Source: an uncultured Collinsella sp.
GTDB taxonomy: Bacteria > Actinomycetota > Coriobacteriia > Coriobacteriales > Coriobacteriaceae
NCBI GenBank assembly: GCA_959602645.1
Contig: CAUGTZ010000008.1
Coordinates: 1-64,000 of the forward strand
Reading direction: 5' to 3'
DNA length: 64,000 nucleotides
Part shown: positions 50,329 through 59,834 of the stretch, in pieces
How positions within the stretch are numbered: the first letter of the stretch is position 1
How the letters are laid out: each line of letters begins with the position of its first letter
Made by a program: the position numbers and the translations under genes
The notes under the pieces: generated by a model
Databases searched by the model: none
What the model was told of the DNA's origin: nothing
The model's input: the letters and a program-made list of their open reading frames with translations, nothing else

Positions 50329-51012
50329 TTACTCGGCCTCCTGGGCAAGCGCGGCGGCGACGGCATCCTGGGGGATGTCGAGGCCGTAGGCGCGAACCTG
50401 CTCGACCGTCTTCTCGAAGACTTCCTCGATGGGCGCGGTGGCGTCGATGAGTTTTACGCGGTTTGGCTCCTCGGCGGCAATGCTGCAAAATCCCTGGTAG
50501 ACACGCTCTTGGAATGCCATGCCCTTGGCCTCCATGCGGTCTGCCGCACCACGGGCGGCCATGCGCAGCGCCGCCTGCTCGGGCGTGATGTGATAGACGA
50601 GCGTGAGCGCCGGGTGCGTTCCCGCGACGGCCAGGTTGTTGGCATCTCGCACCATCTGGCAATCAAGGCCGTCGGCAAATGCCTGGTAGCAGGTCGTGGA
50701 ATCGTAGAAGCGATCGCACAGGACCACCTTGCCGGCTGCGAGCGCGGGGGCGATGACCTCGTGCACCAGCTGGGCACGCGCAGCCTCGTAGAGCAGCAGC
50801 TCGCAGGTGTCGCCCATCGCCGTATTGGCGGGGTCGAGCAGCAAGGCGCGAATCTTTTCGCTGATGGCAGTGCCACCCGGCTCACGCAGGGTCACAACCT
50901 GGTAGCCAACGAGCTCGAGTGCACGGGCAAGTAGGCGCGCCTGCGTGGACTTGCCGGCGCCGTCGACACCCTCGAGCGTGATAAAGCTATGTTGAGCGGG
51001 CTCAAAAGCCAT
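50329..51012 (-). CDS. tmk: dTMP kinase
   Basis: This 227-residue enzyme phosphorylates dTMP to dTDP. It has the P-loop FITLEGVDGAGKSTQARLLA, the DR(Y/F) motif LCDRFYDSTTCYQ and LREPGGTAISEKIR. GAAGGGA precedes the ATG. It starts the tmk-holB-ricT unit. Confidence 0.95.
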   Translation of the reverse strand: MAFEPAQHSFITLEGVDGAGKSTQARLLARALELVGYQVVTLREPGGTAISEKIRALLLDPANTAMGDTCELLLYEAARAQLVHEVIAPALAAGKVVLCDRFYDSTTCYQAFADGLDCQMVRDANNLAVAGTHPALTLVYHITPEQAALRMAARGAADRMEAKGMAFQERVYQGFCSIAAEEPNRVKLIDATAPIEEVFEKTVEQVRAYGLDIPQDAVAAALAQEAE

Positions 51013-51114
51013 GGGCGCAGTCCCTTCCTACAAGGCGCGTAAATGCAGATATATCAACCAAGCCATGATACCCCAGTGCTCGGCGCGTCCCCAATGGCTA
51101 AAGGTGCCTTTCCA

Positions 51115-51183
51115 AAGTTGCGGTGAAATAGGGACTGATTGAAGCTCTGAGACCGCCAAACAGTCCCTATTTCACCGCAACTT
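51115..51183. repeat. GGGAC-core inverted repeat with 23-bp arms
   Basis: Perfect arms (51115-51137/51161-51183) each include GCGGTGAAATAGGGACTG or its complement. A CGTCCCCAATGGCTAAA stretch lies just before it (about 51086-51102), resembling the repeat at 59753-59779. Confidence 0.75.
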
Positions 51184-51251
51184 ATGATGGGGAATTTTGA
51201 GCGGTGGGTATAATCGTCGTATTGCATTGAAATGTGGCGAAAGGAGTGGCA

Positions 51252-52235
51252 ATGTCTCGGTATTGCGCCTCGTGCGGCAAACTTCTTGCAGATGATGCCA
51301 AGTTCTGCACCTCGTGCGGTGCACCCGTTGAGCAAACAACCGCGAGCGATAGCCAGCCCGCTTTTGAGCAGACCGGTTCCCTCGATACGCCGCAAGCCAA
51401 GGCGGACGACCCCCTCGCCTATCGCCCCGACCCCGCCGCAGGCCCCGCGACCGTCGAGACCACGCAGCGCATACCCGTCGCGAGCGGTTCGTCCCAACAG
51501 CAGCCGGCTCCCGCATACGCGCCCGCTTCGCCACAGACCCCCGCTCCCAAAAAGAGCGGCACCGGGCCGCTTATCGCCGTTATCGTTGTGCTGGTGGCGA
51601 TCATCATCGCCCTGGTCGTTTTCTTTGTGATCAAGCCTTTCGACAACGCCGCCACGCAGACGACGGCCGAGGTAGCTAAGCTGCACCATGACGTCGACGA
51701 CGATGACCTAAAGCCTCTCGGCGATCCCAACAGCCTGTACGACGATGATGACGATGACGACGAGGATGGCGGCGAAGCAACGCTCTCCGAGCAGAACCTC
51801 TACCGCCGACTGAGCGAATACTACGACCTGCTCGAAGACCTCGACAACTACGTCCGTGGCTGCGCACAGAACTTCAACGGCAGCTATCTGGAAGAGGATC
51901 GAACCACCCGTCAAAATCTCGCCGACGTCGCCGAGCGCACGGAGGACACCATCGAGCAGTATTACGACATCGTCGAGGACCTGGACGTCCCGACGAGCTC
52001 CAAGAACTACAGCTCCTGGAAGGACATCATCGCCCTGTACGACGACCTGGATCACCGCATTGACGCAATCTGTGATGCCTGGGAGATCAGCCTGAAATAC
52101 GCCAAGCCTGCGGACCACAAGAATGAGATCGTGGCGCCGCTGTCACGCGACAACGTGGCGGGCACCAATGACAATAAGTACCGTCTAGACTTTGAGGAGC
52201 GCTATCCCGGCGCCAAACCCGTCGAAGTGAACTAG
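51252..52235 (+). CDS. Zinc-ribbon membrane protein of unknown function
   Basis: This 327-residue protein starts with a zinc ribbon, YCASCGKLLADDAKFCTSCG. A Pro/Gln/Ala-rich region follows, then one transmembrane helix (about 105-128) and an acidic extracytoplasmic domain with a run of Asp residues near 160. The last part is helical. Such zinc-ribbon single-pass proteins are common in Coriobacteria and Firmicutes; function is unknown. AAAGGAG precedes the ATG and a TATAAT is at 51209-51214. Confidence 0.8.
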   Translation: MSRYCASCGKLLADDAKFCTSCGAPVEQTTASDSQPAFEQTGSLDTPQAKADDPLAYRPDPAAGPATVETTQRIPVASGSSQQQPAPAYAPASPQTPAPKKSGTGPLIAVIVVLVAIIIALVVFFVIKPFDNAATQTTAEVAKLHHDVDDDDLKPLGDPNSLYDDDDDDDEDGGEATLSEQNLYRRLSEYYDLLEDLDNYVRGCAQNFNGSYLEEDRTTRQNLADVAERTEDTIEQYYDIVEDLDVPTSSKNYSSWKDIIALYDDLDHRIDAICDAWEISLKYAKPADHKNEIVAPLSRDNVAGTNDNKYRLDFEERYPGAKPVEVN

Positions 52236-52253
52236 CGCTTTGTCGTTCCCGAG

Positions 52254-52311
52254 CCGGCAGTTAGGGACGTTCCTAAACTGCCGGCAGAAAAGGAACGTCC
52301 CTAACTGCCGG
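52254..52311. repeat. GGGAC-core inverted repeat with 21-bp arms
   Basis: CCGGCAGTTAGGGACGTTCC (52254-52273) and its complement (52292-52311) flank CTGCCGGCAG-like sequence. The arms match the units at 5992-6033. Confidence 0.78.
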
Positions 52312-52316
52312 ATAAA

Positions 52317-52356
52317 AAACGAGCGAGGATTTTGAGGTCCTCGCTCGTTTTTGTTT
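52317..52356 (+). terminator. Terminator of the zinc-ribbon protein gene
   Basis: AACGAGCGAGGA pairs with TCCTCGCTCGTT, followed by TTTGTTTT. Confidence 0.88.
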
Positions 52357-52379
52357 TAGGTGATGTTTCGACCGTGCGG

Positions 52380-54971
52380 CTACTTGTCGGCAGCGGTCTT
52401 TTTGGTAGTCGGCTTCTTGGCCGTCGTCTTTTTGGCGGCCGTCTTCTTGGCAGCAGTCTTCTTTGCCGCCGTGGTCTTCCTGGCCGTGCTCGCCTTGGTC
52501 GCAGTCTTGCGGCCGCGGGCGGGCTTCTTCTCCTTGGTCGGGCAGTCCATGTTGACGCAGATACGCCACGGACCGCGCGCCGTGTTGACCACCACGATGG
52601 GAGCGCCGCACTCGGGACAGGTCTCGCCCGTCGCCTCGAGCTTGCCACGCGCCGGCAGCGGATAGCTCACGCCGCAGTCGTCATAGTTGGTGCAGCGGAT
52701 AAAGCGCTTGCCGCTCTTCTCGCTCTTGTGTGCGATCAGGTCGCCATGGCGTCCTGCCTCGGCGCACACCTTGCACTCGCCCACCTTAAGGTCAGGCTCG
52801 TAGTTGGTGGGGCATGTGGGGTTCACGCAAATCTCGAAAGCCTTTTGGCGGAACGGCTGGCACTTAATGCGCGGCGCACCGCATTCGGGGCACACAGCAG
52901 CCTCGCCCTCGAGCGGGCTCACCTTGACGCCGCTCGGCACCGGATAGGTCACGTCGCAGTCGGGCCAGCCCATGCAGCCGATAAAGCTGCCGCGGGTCTT
53001 GGCGCTCGTCTTCATAACCAAGTCCTTGCCGCACTTGGGGCAGGCGCCCACGCGCGCATCGGCCGTGACGGCGTCGCTGATAGCATCGCCCAGTTCCTGC
53101 GTATGCTTGAGCAGCTCGTCGAGCACACCGGCCAGCAGCGCGCGCGAGTGCGTCACGACATGCTCTTCGGTGTCCTCGCCGCGCTCCACGCGGGTCATGT
53201 CGCCGTCGAGCTCGCTGGTCATATCGGGGCTCGTGATGCGCGGGGCAAACTGCGACAGTGCATCGATGATGGCGATGCCCAGCTGGCTCGGCTCCACAGG
53301 ATCGTTTTTGAGATAGCGCACGGCGTACAGGCGCTCGATGATGCTCGCGCGCGTGGACTTGGTGCCCAGGCCGCGCTTTTCCATCTCCTGCACGAGCTTG
53401 CCCTGGCTGTAGCGTGCGGGCGGCTCGGTCTGCTTGGCCTCGAGCTTAATGTCGAACACGTCGACCGTATCGCCCTGCTCCAGCGGCGGCATCTGCTCGT
53501 CGCGCTTGAGTCCATACGGATACGCCTCGCGGAAACCCGGGGTCACGAGCACATCGCCCGAAGCCACGAACGGCTCACCATTGACGTCGAGCTCGAGCTT
53601 GGTGTTCTCGATGGTCGCGGGACCCATGAGCGTTGCCAGGAAGCGACGGGCGATGAGGTCGTAGAGCTTGCGCTGGCCACCGTCGAGCGCGGACGGATCG
53701 CCCTCGCCCGTGGGATAGATAGGCGGGTGGTCGGTGGTTTCGACTTTGCCGCGCGTGGGCTTCATGGGGCCGGCGAGCACCTTTTTGCACACGGGCGCCA
53801 GCGCCGGGTTGATCTTTGCAAGGTCGCTCACCACGGCGCCCAGATCGAGCGTCGCAGGGTACACGGTATTGTCGACACGCGGGTAGCTGATGAGACCGGC
53901 CATGTAGAGGGACTCGGCGATGCGCATGGTACGCGCAGGTGAGATGCCCTCGGCTGCGGCGGCAGCCTGCAGCGAGGTGGTCGCAAACGGTGTGGGCGGC
54001 TGCTGCTTGCGCGAACGCTTGGTCACCGCGGCGACGGTTGCCGTCGCAACGCCGTCAACGTGGCCGTACGCCGCCTCAGCAGCATCCTTGTCGGTAAAGC
54101 GCGCCGTCTTGTGCGCAATCTTAAAGCGGTCGTCCTCGGCAGCACCCTGTGCGGCGCCCATGCCGCGGATCTGCCAATAGTCCTCGGGCACAAACGCCAT
54201 GCGCTCGCGCTCGCGCTCGACCACCAGGGCAAGCGTCGGCGTCTGCACACGGCCGGCAGAGCGCACGTTACCAAAGCCGCCAAACTTGGCGAGCGTCAGG
54301 TAGCGCGTGAGCACCGCACCCCAAATGAGGTCGATGTGCTGGCGGCTCTCGCCGGCGTCGGCCAGATTCTGGTCGAGCGAGACGAGATTATCGAAGGCCT
54401 GCGTGATCTCGGCCTTGGTAAACGAAGAATACTGGGCGCGGGCGACCGGCAGGTCGGGCGCAACCTCGCGCACCTTGTTGAGGGCGTCCGAACCGATCAG
54501 CTCGCCCTCGCGATCGAAGTCCGTGGCGATGATGACACTGTCGGACTTCTTGGCGAGGTTCTTGAGCGAACGAATGAGTTCCTTCTCGGCCGGTAGCTTA
54601 ATGACGGGCGCCCAGGTGAGGTAAGGCAGGCTCTCGAGTTTCCAGCCCTTGATTGAGATGCCATCGGCAAGAAACGGCTTGCGCTTGGTGTCGTAGGGCG
54701 GACGCGCCAGGCCATCGGGTATGTCGGCCGGCAGTATCTCGCCGTCCTCGGTGACCGAATACCAGCCCAGCTTTTTATCGAACAGCACGCTGTCGCAAAA
54801 ATCGGGCGCTAGGATGTGACCGGCAAGGCCGATGGTCACGCACTCCTCGCCCTTCCACTCAAAACGGTAGATGGCGGTGTTGTACACCTTGTCCTTTTTG
54901 GGCTTGCCCGTGGACAGACGCTCGGCAATCTGACGCGCGGCGTCGTTTTTCTCGGCGATGATGAGCTTCAA
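52380..54971 (-). CDS. topA: DNA topoisomerase I (type IA)
   Basis: This 863-residue enzyme relaxes negative supercoils. It has an N-terminal TOPRIM domain (MKLIIAEKNDAARQIAERL; TDFDREGE near residue 145), the active-site Tyr in GLISYPRVDN (about 360) and C-terminal zinc-ribbon repeats (CPKCGKDL, CPECGAP twice, CKVCAEAG). It ends in an Ala/Lys-rich tail with repeated AAKK units, as in other actinobacterial TopA proteins. The start is TTG at 54971 with GGAG upstream. A monocistronic gene. Confidence 0.94.
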   Translation of the reverse strand: MKLIIAEKNDAARQIAERLSTGKPKKDKVYNTAIYRFEWKGEECVTIGLAGHILAPDFCDSVLFDKKLGWYSVTEDGEILPADIPDGLARPPYDTKRKPFLADGISIKGWKLESLPYLTWAPVIKLPAEKELIRSLKNLAKKSDSVIIATDFDREGELIGSDALNKVREVAPDLPVARAQYSSFTKAEITQAFDNLVSLDQNLADAGESRQHIDLIWGAVLTRYLTLAKFGGFGNVRSAGRVQTPTLALVVERERERMAFVPEDYWQIRGMGAAQGAAEDDRFKIAHKTARFTDKDAAEAAYGHVDGVATATVAAVTKRSRKQQPPTPFATTSLQAAAAAEGISPARTMRIAESLYMAGLISYPRVDNTVYPATLDLGAVVSDLAKINPALAPVCKKVLAGPMKPTRGKVETTDHPPIYPTGEGDPSALDGGQRKLYDLIARRFLATLMGPATIENTKLELDVNGEPFVASGDVLVTPGFREAYPYGLKRDEQMPPLEQGDTVDVFDIKLEAKQTEPPARYSQGKLVQEMEKRGLGTKSTRASIIERLYAVRYLKNDPVEPSQLGIAIIDALSQFAPRITSPDMTSELDGDMTRVERGEDTEEHVVTHSRALLAGVLDELLKHTQELGDAISDAVTADARVGACPKCGKDLVMKTSAKTRGSFIGCMGWPDCDVTYPVPSGVKVSPLEGEAAVCPECGAPRIKCQPFRQKAFEICVNPTCPTNYEPDLKVGECKVCAEAGRHGDLIAHKSEKSGKRFIRCTNYDDCGVSYPLPARGKLEATGETCPECGAPIVVVNTARGPWRICVNMDCPTKEKKPARGRKTATKASTARKTTAAKKTAAKKTAAKKTTAKKPTTKKTAADK

Positions 54972-55025
54972 AAGAGGCTCCTATCTCGTATCTCTGCGGC
55001 TACGCCCGCCCGTATGGCGGCCGAC

Positions 55026-55709
55026 TTACGCCCTTGCTTGCTCAATCTGCCCGATGAGCCAATCGCACCAGGCATCCATGCCCTCGCCCTTGCGCGCGCT
55101 CACGGCAAACCGCGGCGCCTGCGGATTGAGGTCATCGAGTGTCTTAGTATACCTATCCATGTCAAAATCGAAAGCCGGAGCCACGTCGACCTTGTTGAGC
55201 AGCTGCGCGCCAGCGTGCTGGAAGATGCCCGGGTACTTGATGGGCTTGTCGTCGCCCTCGGGCACCGAGAGGATCATGATGGACAGGTTCTCACCCAGGT
55301 CAAAGTCGACTGGGCAGACCAGGTTACCCACGTTTTCGATAAAGATGACATCGATGTTATCGAGCCCAACGGCCTGGTCGAACGCGTCAACGGCCTCCAT
55401 GATCATATTGCCCTCAAGGTGGCACAGGCCGCCCGTGTTGATCTGGATGGCGGGCATGCCGGCTTCCTTCATGGTAATGGCATCGACATCCGAGGCGATG
55501 TCGCCCTCGATGACGGCGCAGCGCAAGCCGGCCTTGTCGCGCAGGCGCTCGTTGGTGCCCAGAATCGTAGTGGTCTTGCCCGAGCCAGGGCTCGACAACA
55601 CATTGATCACATAGGTGCCTGTCTCATCAAATCGCTGACGTAGTTGATCTGCCAGGCGCTCGTTGCGCGACAGGATCGGCGACGCGATATCAATCGTTTT
55701 CTCAGCCAT
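55026..55709 (-). CDS. hypB: Hydrogenase/urease nickel incorporation GTPase HypB
   Basis: This 227-residue GTPase inserts nickel into NiFe hydrogenase precursors. P-loop LSSPGSGKTTTI, CAVIEGDIASDVDA, NTGGLCHLEGNMI with the metal-binding Cys/His and LLNKVDVAPAFDFD are all present. The N-terminal His-rich stretch of some HypB proteins is missing. AAGGAG precedes the ATG. It follows hypA by 55 bases in the same direction. The hydrogenase structural genes are not in the window. Confidence 0.94.
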   Translation of the reverse strand: MAEKTIDIASPILSRNERLADQLRQRFDETGTYVINVLSSPGSGKTTTILGTNERLRDKAGLRCAVIEGDIASDVDAITMKEAGMPAIQINTGGLCHLEGNMIMEAVDAFDQAVGLDNIDVIFIENVGNLVCPVDFDLGENLSIMILSVPEGDDKPIKYPGIFQHAGAQLLNKVDVAPAFDFDMDRYTKTLDDLNPQAPRFAVSARKGEGMDAWCDWLIGQIEQARA

Positions 55710-55764
55710 ACTTAGCGCTCCTTAATTTGGCCCCTTTATACCCCATCACCAGATGGCTAGCGGG

Positions 55765-56121
55765 CTAATCGTCGGGGGTTTCGATTTCGATACTTGCGAT
55801 GTCGAGCTCGCGGCCGTGCAGCAGGCGCACGTTGGCGCCGCCACATTGGGGGCAGCGGCAATGGAAACGGTCGTGATCGAAGACCTCTCCGCAGTCCAGG
55901 CACTCGCTTTGTGGATGGACTTCCTCCACGGCAAGCTCGCAGCCGCGCGTGAGCGGGTCCTCGTCGCGAAACGTCTCCCACGCAAAGTCGAGCGCCTCGC
56001 GCACGACCTCGGTCATATCCCCGATACGCAGCGTTACCAAAACGGCGCGCGAGGCCCCCGCCCCACGCGCCGCGCGAATCACTGTATCGAGTATGCCGTT
56101 GACAATGCCAACCTCGTGCAT
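55765..56121 (-). CDS. hypA: Hydrogenase maturation nickel metallochaperone HypA
   Basis: This 118-residue protein begins MHEVGIVNGILDTV with the nickel-ligand His2. It has the zinc-site cysteines in CLDCGEVFDHDRFHCRCPQC and an acidic C-terminus. It delivers nickel to HypB. GAGGAG precedes the ATG. It follows tatC closely (six bases), so a tatA-tatC-hypA-hypB operon is likely, suggesting a Tat-exported metalloenzyme in the organism (inference). Confidence 0.93.
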   Translation of the reverse strand: MHEVGIVNGILDTVIRAARGAGASRAVLVTLRIGDMTEVVREALDFAWETFRDEDPLTRGCELAVEEVHPQSECLDCGEVFDHDRFHCRCPQCGGANVRLLHGRELDIASIEIETPDD

Positions 56122-56127
56122 ACCGAT

Positions 56128-56922
56128 TTACTCCTCGCTGTCCTCTTCGTCGTCCGAGAACAGGTCCAGACGACTCACGAACAAGCCCTCCTTGCCCTCG
56201 CGCGCGGTAATGACCACGCGAGCGATGGCGAGCGAAATCTCGTAGAGCGAGAGCAGGGCGCCATACATGAGGCCCAGCGTAACGGGCGAGCCGTCGGGCG
56301 TAATCACAGCCGAGCCCACAAGCAGACCAACGTATACGTAACGCCAGGCACTGCGGAAGGCCGCATAGGACACGATATGGAAGACAGACAGATAAAAGAT
56401 AATGAGCGGCAGCTCAAACGCCACACCAAAGCCGATCATAAAGAGCAGCTCCATGTTGACGTAGTTCTCCAGATCGGGCAGCGCCGTGGCGACGGCCGAG
56501 GTCTCGCCGATGAGCCACTCAAAGCCTGCAGGGATGATGATGAAGTAGCAAAAGATTGCGCCCAGGAAGAACAGCACCGTCGAGGCGAGCACCGTAGGCA
56601 CGACCCACTTGCGCTCGTTAGGGCGAAGCGCCGGCAGGAAAAACGCCAGAATCTGCCAGATGATCATGGGCGTGCACATGACAACAGCCATCTTGATGGC
56701 CAACGAAAAGCGCAGACCAAAGCCGCCGAGCGTGGTGGTGATGTAGAACTTACCGTCCGGCACAAAGGAGCGGATGGGGTCTTCCAGGATATCGAGCACC
56801 ACGGGCGTGGCGAAATACAGCACGATAGCGGCGGCAAAGACCGACACGACCACGATGGTCAGGCGGCGACGGAGCTCTCCCAGGTGATCGAAGAGCGGCA
56901 TTCGCGCAGGTCCGATAGGCAT
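56128..56922 (-). CDS. tatC: Sec-independent translocase TatC
   Basis: This 264-residue protein has six hydrophobic segments and the TatC signatures MPLFDHLGELRRRL, PALRPNERKWV and a GFGVAFELPLIIFYL stretch. It recognises twin-arginine signal peptides. Its ATG overlaps the tatA stop (TAATG), showing translational coupling. Confidence 0.95.
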   Translation of the reverse strand: MPIGPARMPLFDHLGELRRRLTIVVVSVFAAAIVLYFATPVVLDILEDPIRSFVPDGKFYITTTLGGFGLRFSLAIKMAVVMCTPMIIWQILAFFLPALRPNERKWVVPTVLASTVLFFLGAIFCYFIIIPAGFEWLIGETSAVATALPDLENYVNMELLFMIGFGVAFELPLIIFYLSVFHIVSYAAFRSAWRYVYVGLLVGSAVITPDGSPVTLGLMYGALLSLYEISLAIARVVITAREGKEGLFVSRLDLFSDDEEDSEE

Positions 56923-57503
56923 TACTCATCGCCTCCCTTCGGGGCGTCAGCGGCAGCGGCGTCGTCCTCGGCCTCGAGCTCGCGAGCGAGCTGGTCGACG
57001 ACGGCCTTGCGCTTGCGGGGACGACGGGCGTAGAGGTCAGCCGTCGTGGGCTCTGCCGGCTCGGGCTCGGGCTCCGGCTCTGCAGCAGGCTCGGGCTCGG
57101 CTGCGGCAGCAGCAGCGGCGGCAGGCTCTGCACCCTTGGCCTCCTCGGCAATACCTTCGTCCTCGGTGGCACCCTCACTTGCGGCCTTCTCGGCGGCAAG
57201 GCGGGCGCGGCGCTCCGCAAAGGTCTCCTTCTTTGCGGGCGCGACCGTCTCGACGGCATCCTCGTCCGCATCGGAATCGTCATCGACGGCAGCCTTCTTG
57301 GGCTTGACCGGAGCCGAAGCAGCCTCGCTTACCGGATCGATGATCTCGGACTGAACAACGGCCGTCATCTTTTCCTGCGTCTCGCGGAACTGACGAATGG
57401 CACGGCCGATCGTGCGGCCCATCTGTGGGAGCTTATCCGGGCCAAACAGCAAAAAGCCGAAGACCACGATGATCGCGAGCTCACCCTCTCCAATACCAAA
57501 CAC
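56922..57503 (-). CDS. tatA: Twin-arginine translocase TatA/TatB family protein
   Basis: This 193-residue protein has the short N-terminal membrane helix FGIGEGELAIIVVFGFLLFG with the FGP motif, then an amphipathic helix KLPQMGRTIGRAIRQFRE. The rest (about 60-193) is Ala/Glu/Pro-rich and disordered, longer than in typical TatA. The GTG at 57503 with GGAGG five bases upstream gives the normal N-terminus. Co-operates with TatC, directly downstream. Confidence 0.9.
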   Translation of the reverse strand: MFGIGEGELAIIVVFGFLLFGPDKLPQMGRTIGRAIRQFRETQEKMTAVVQSEIIDPVSEAASAPVKPKKAAVDDDSDADEDAVETVAPAKKETFAERRARLAAEKAASEGATEDEGIAEEAKGAEPAAAAAAAAEPEPAAEPEPEPEPAEPTTADLYARRPRKRKAVVDQLARELEAEDDAAAADAPKGGDE

Positions 57504-57657
57504 ACATACCTCCAAGGCTCGATGTGAGTCGAGCCCGCACCGCGCCATTCGGCCGGAACTCGTCTATTCATTCGGTCAAGTATAGCGCCCGGACGCCAAA
57601 ACGTCCGAGCGCATCACAAACATATGCCAAACGGCACGCCCTTTTTGGGGGCAAAGA

Positions 57658-57972
57658 TTATGCCGCCGTGATCGAAATCTCCTGGTCGACGCCCAGCAGC
57701 TGAACCACGCGCATCACCTGGGGCTGCACATTAGTGCAGCTAAAGCGCTTACCGTGGTCGACCGCGTGGTGCGCGGCGCCCACGAGCACGCCAATGCCCG
57801 TCGAATCGATGTAGCTCACCTGGGCAAAATCGAGCTCAACGGCCTCAGTGGGCTGCTCGAGCGCCAGGTCAATGGCATTGCGCAGGCTATCGGCGTTAGA
57901 GATATCGATCTCGCCGGTCACCTTAATGGTGTAGATCTCCGGTGTGGGGTTGGTGGAAATACCCAAATCCAT
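57658..57972 (-). CDS. STAS-domain anti-anti-sigma factor-like protein
   Basis: This 104-residue STAS protein has the phosphorylatable Ser in YIDSTGIGVLVGA, as in SpoIIAA/RsbV. It should bind an anti-sigma kinase in a partner-switching system. No kinase or sigma gene is near. AAAGGAG precedes the ATG. Confidence 0.9.
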   Translation of the reverse strand: MDLGISTNPTPEIYTIKVTGEIDISNADSLRNAIDLALEQPTEAVELDFAQVSYIDSTGIGVLVGAAHHAVDHGKRFSCTNVQPQVMRVVQLLGVDQEISITAA

Positions 57973-58038
57973 GTATACGCTCCTTTACGTATCGAAAGTG
58001 CGGATAGTACTGGGCGCGGACTTGCGGGGCCCTAGGCG

Positions 58039-59343
58039 TTAGGCGCGCTCGGCACGAGCAAGCTCGGCAGCGACGAGCTTGACGGCCAGCACCAGTACGT
58101 CGAGTGCTGCCTCCAGGTCCTCGACCGTGGGATAGCTCGGCGCGATGCGGATGTTGGTATCGCGCGGATCCTTGCCATAGGGCCAGGTGGCACCGGCCGG
58201 CGTGAGCTTGACGCCCAGGTCGGCGCAAAGCGCGGCGACCTTCTGGGCCGAGCCCTCGGGACCATCGAAGCTTACAAAGTAGCCGCCGCGGGGGTGCGTC
58301 CAGGTGGCACAGCCCGTATCGCCCAGGCCCTCGGTGAGCTTGCGCTCAACGGCCTCAAAGCGCGGACGCAGGAACTCGGCATGCTTTTTCATGTGCTCCT
58401 TGACCGCCTCGATGGTGGGAAGGAAGCGCACGTGGCGCAGCTGGTTGAGCTTGTCGGCGCTGATGAGGCCGGCCTTCAGGCGCTTGGAGAACTCCGCGAT
58501 AACCGCGGGGCTCGCACCGATAAAGCCGATGCCGGCGCCCGGGAAGGTGATCTTGGACGTCGATGCAAAGGCCACCACGCGGTCCTCGGTACCCGCCGCG
58601 CGAGCGAGGTCAAAGATGTTGGCGAGCTCGTCGGTCTCGTCGTACAGGTCGTGCACGCAGTAGGCGTTGTCCCAGAAGATGCGGAAATCGGGCGCGGCCG
58701 TGGGCATCTCGACCAGGCGACGCACGGTGTCCTCGCTAAAGGTGATGCCCGTGGGGTTGGAATACTTGGGCACGCACCAGATGCCCTTGATGGAGTCGTC
58801 GGCGGCAACCAAGCGCTCGATCTCGTCCATGTCGGGGCCGTTGTCGGTCATCGCGACGGGGACATTCTCGATACCCAAGTCGGCAGTGATGCCAAAGTGG
58901 CGGTCGTAGCCGGGAACAGGGCACAGGAACTTGACCTTCTTGCCGTCATGCGCGGCCTCATAAGCCTCCCAAGGCTCGCTACCGCACGAGCCGCAGCGCC
59001 AGAACATGCCGGCGATATCGTGCTCGATCAGCAGGCTCGACGAACCCAGTACGAGCGTCTGCTCGGCGGGGCAACCCAGGAACTCCCCCGCCAGCTTGCG
59101 TGCCGAGGGAATGCCCTCAAAGCAACCGTAGTTGGAGCAGTCGACGTTGCCGTCGTGCAGATCGGCATCGGCATTGAGGATATCGAGCATGGGGCGAGAG
59201 ATGCCCACCTGGGAGGGCGACGGCTTGCCGCGGGCCATGTCGAGCGCCAGGCCCTTGGCCTTGACCTCGGCGACCTCGGCTTTGAGCGCCTCGATGGCGG
59301 CATCGAGTTCGGTGGTTTCCATCTTCTGGTAGATCGTCTGCAT
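58039..59343 (-). CDS. Aminotransferase class I/II (AspB-type, PF12897-like)
   Basis: This 434-residue PLP enzyme matches the type If aspartate aminotransferases: ALDMARGKPSPSQVGIS near the N-terminus, NYGCFEGIPSARKLAGE, IWCVPKYSNPTGITF, WDNAYCVHDLY and the PLP-lysine in STSKITFPGAGIGF. It probably transaminates aspartate or a similar amino acid with 2-oxoglutarate. GAAAGG precedes the ATG. A monocistronic gene between the STAS gene and a small plus-strand gene. Confidence 0.9.
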   Translation of the reverse strand: MQTIYQKMETTELDAAIEALKAEVAEVKAKGLALDMARGKPSPSQVGISRPMLDILNADADLHDGNVDCSNYGCFEGIPSARKLAGEFLGCPAEQTLVLGSSSLLIEHDIAGMFWRCGSCGSEPWEAYEAAHDGKKVKFLCPVPGYDRHFGITADLGIENVPVAMTDNGPDMDEIERLVAADDSIKGIWCVPKYSNPTGITFSEDTVRRLVEMPTAAPDFRIFWDNAYCVHDLYDETDELANIFDLARAAGTEDRVVAFASTSKITFPGAGIGFIGASPAVIAEFSKRLKAGLISADKLNQLRHVRFLPTIEAVKEHMKKHAEFLRPRFEAVERKLTEGLGDTGCATWTHPRGGYFVSFDGPEGSAQKVAALCADLGVKLTPAGATWPYGKDPRDTNIRIAPSYPTVEDLEAALDVLVLAVKLVAAELARAERA

Positions 59344-59493
59344 GGGTGCGACCTTTCGCGAAGCGGGACGTTGCAGTTCGTCTAAGTATAGACCGCCACT
59401 GCCGCAACGGTATGAAGCCGTGATAGATTAAGTCCATCGCAATGAATTACGACATCGCCGCGCATGCCGGTGTGGGGCGCCCAAGGAGGCACT

Positions 59494-59748
59494 ATGGAGT
59501 ACGGATCGTTCCAGGCCGAGGAATTCGGCGACCTGCAGCGCCTGGTCGACGGACTGTTTTATGACCGCCGCGCCATCGACCGCCTGGATCTCATCGTGCA
59601 GGCCGAGATCTTGGACCTCGCGCCCGACCTCATGGAAATCGTCAACCTTTTGCCGCCCGGCTACTACGACCGCCAATCGCTTTGCGACCAGCTCAACTCC
59701 GCCTTGGCCGCCCACGGCTGGGGCGCCGTCTACGGCACCGTGGAATAA
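59494..59748 (+). CDS. Small conserved-looking protein of unknown function
   Basis: This 84-residue acidic soluble protein (MEYGSFQAEEFGDLQRLVDG...) has a strong AAGGAGG before its ATG. Hydrophobic spacing (LDLIVQAEILDLAPDLMEIVNLLPPGYY) suggests a compact helical fold. No family was recognised. It ends just before a repeat and a terminator. Confidence 0.7.
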   Translation: MEYGSFQAEEFGDLQRLVDGLFYDRRAIDRLDLIVQAEILDLAPDLMEIVNLLPPGYYDRQSLCDQLNSALAAHGWGAVYGTVE

Positions 59749-59752
59749 ACCT

Positions 59753-59779
59753 AGTCATTTAAGAACGTCCCCAATGACT
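59753..59779. repeat. GGGAC-core short inverted repeat
   Basis: AGTCATT and AATGACT arms enclose AAGAACGTCCCC, between the small plus-strand gene and its terminator. Confidence 0.6.
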
Positions 59780-59817
59780 AAAACGCCGCTTGTGACGGTG
59801 TTCACGGGCGGCGTTTT
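59780..59817. terminator. Bidirectional terminator between convergent genes
   Basis: AAAACGCCGC and GCGGCGTTTT arms serve the plus-strand small gene and the minus-strand nhaA. Confidence 0.82.
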
Positions 59818-59834
59818 CAAACTTGTTTGTGCTT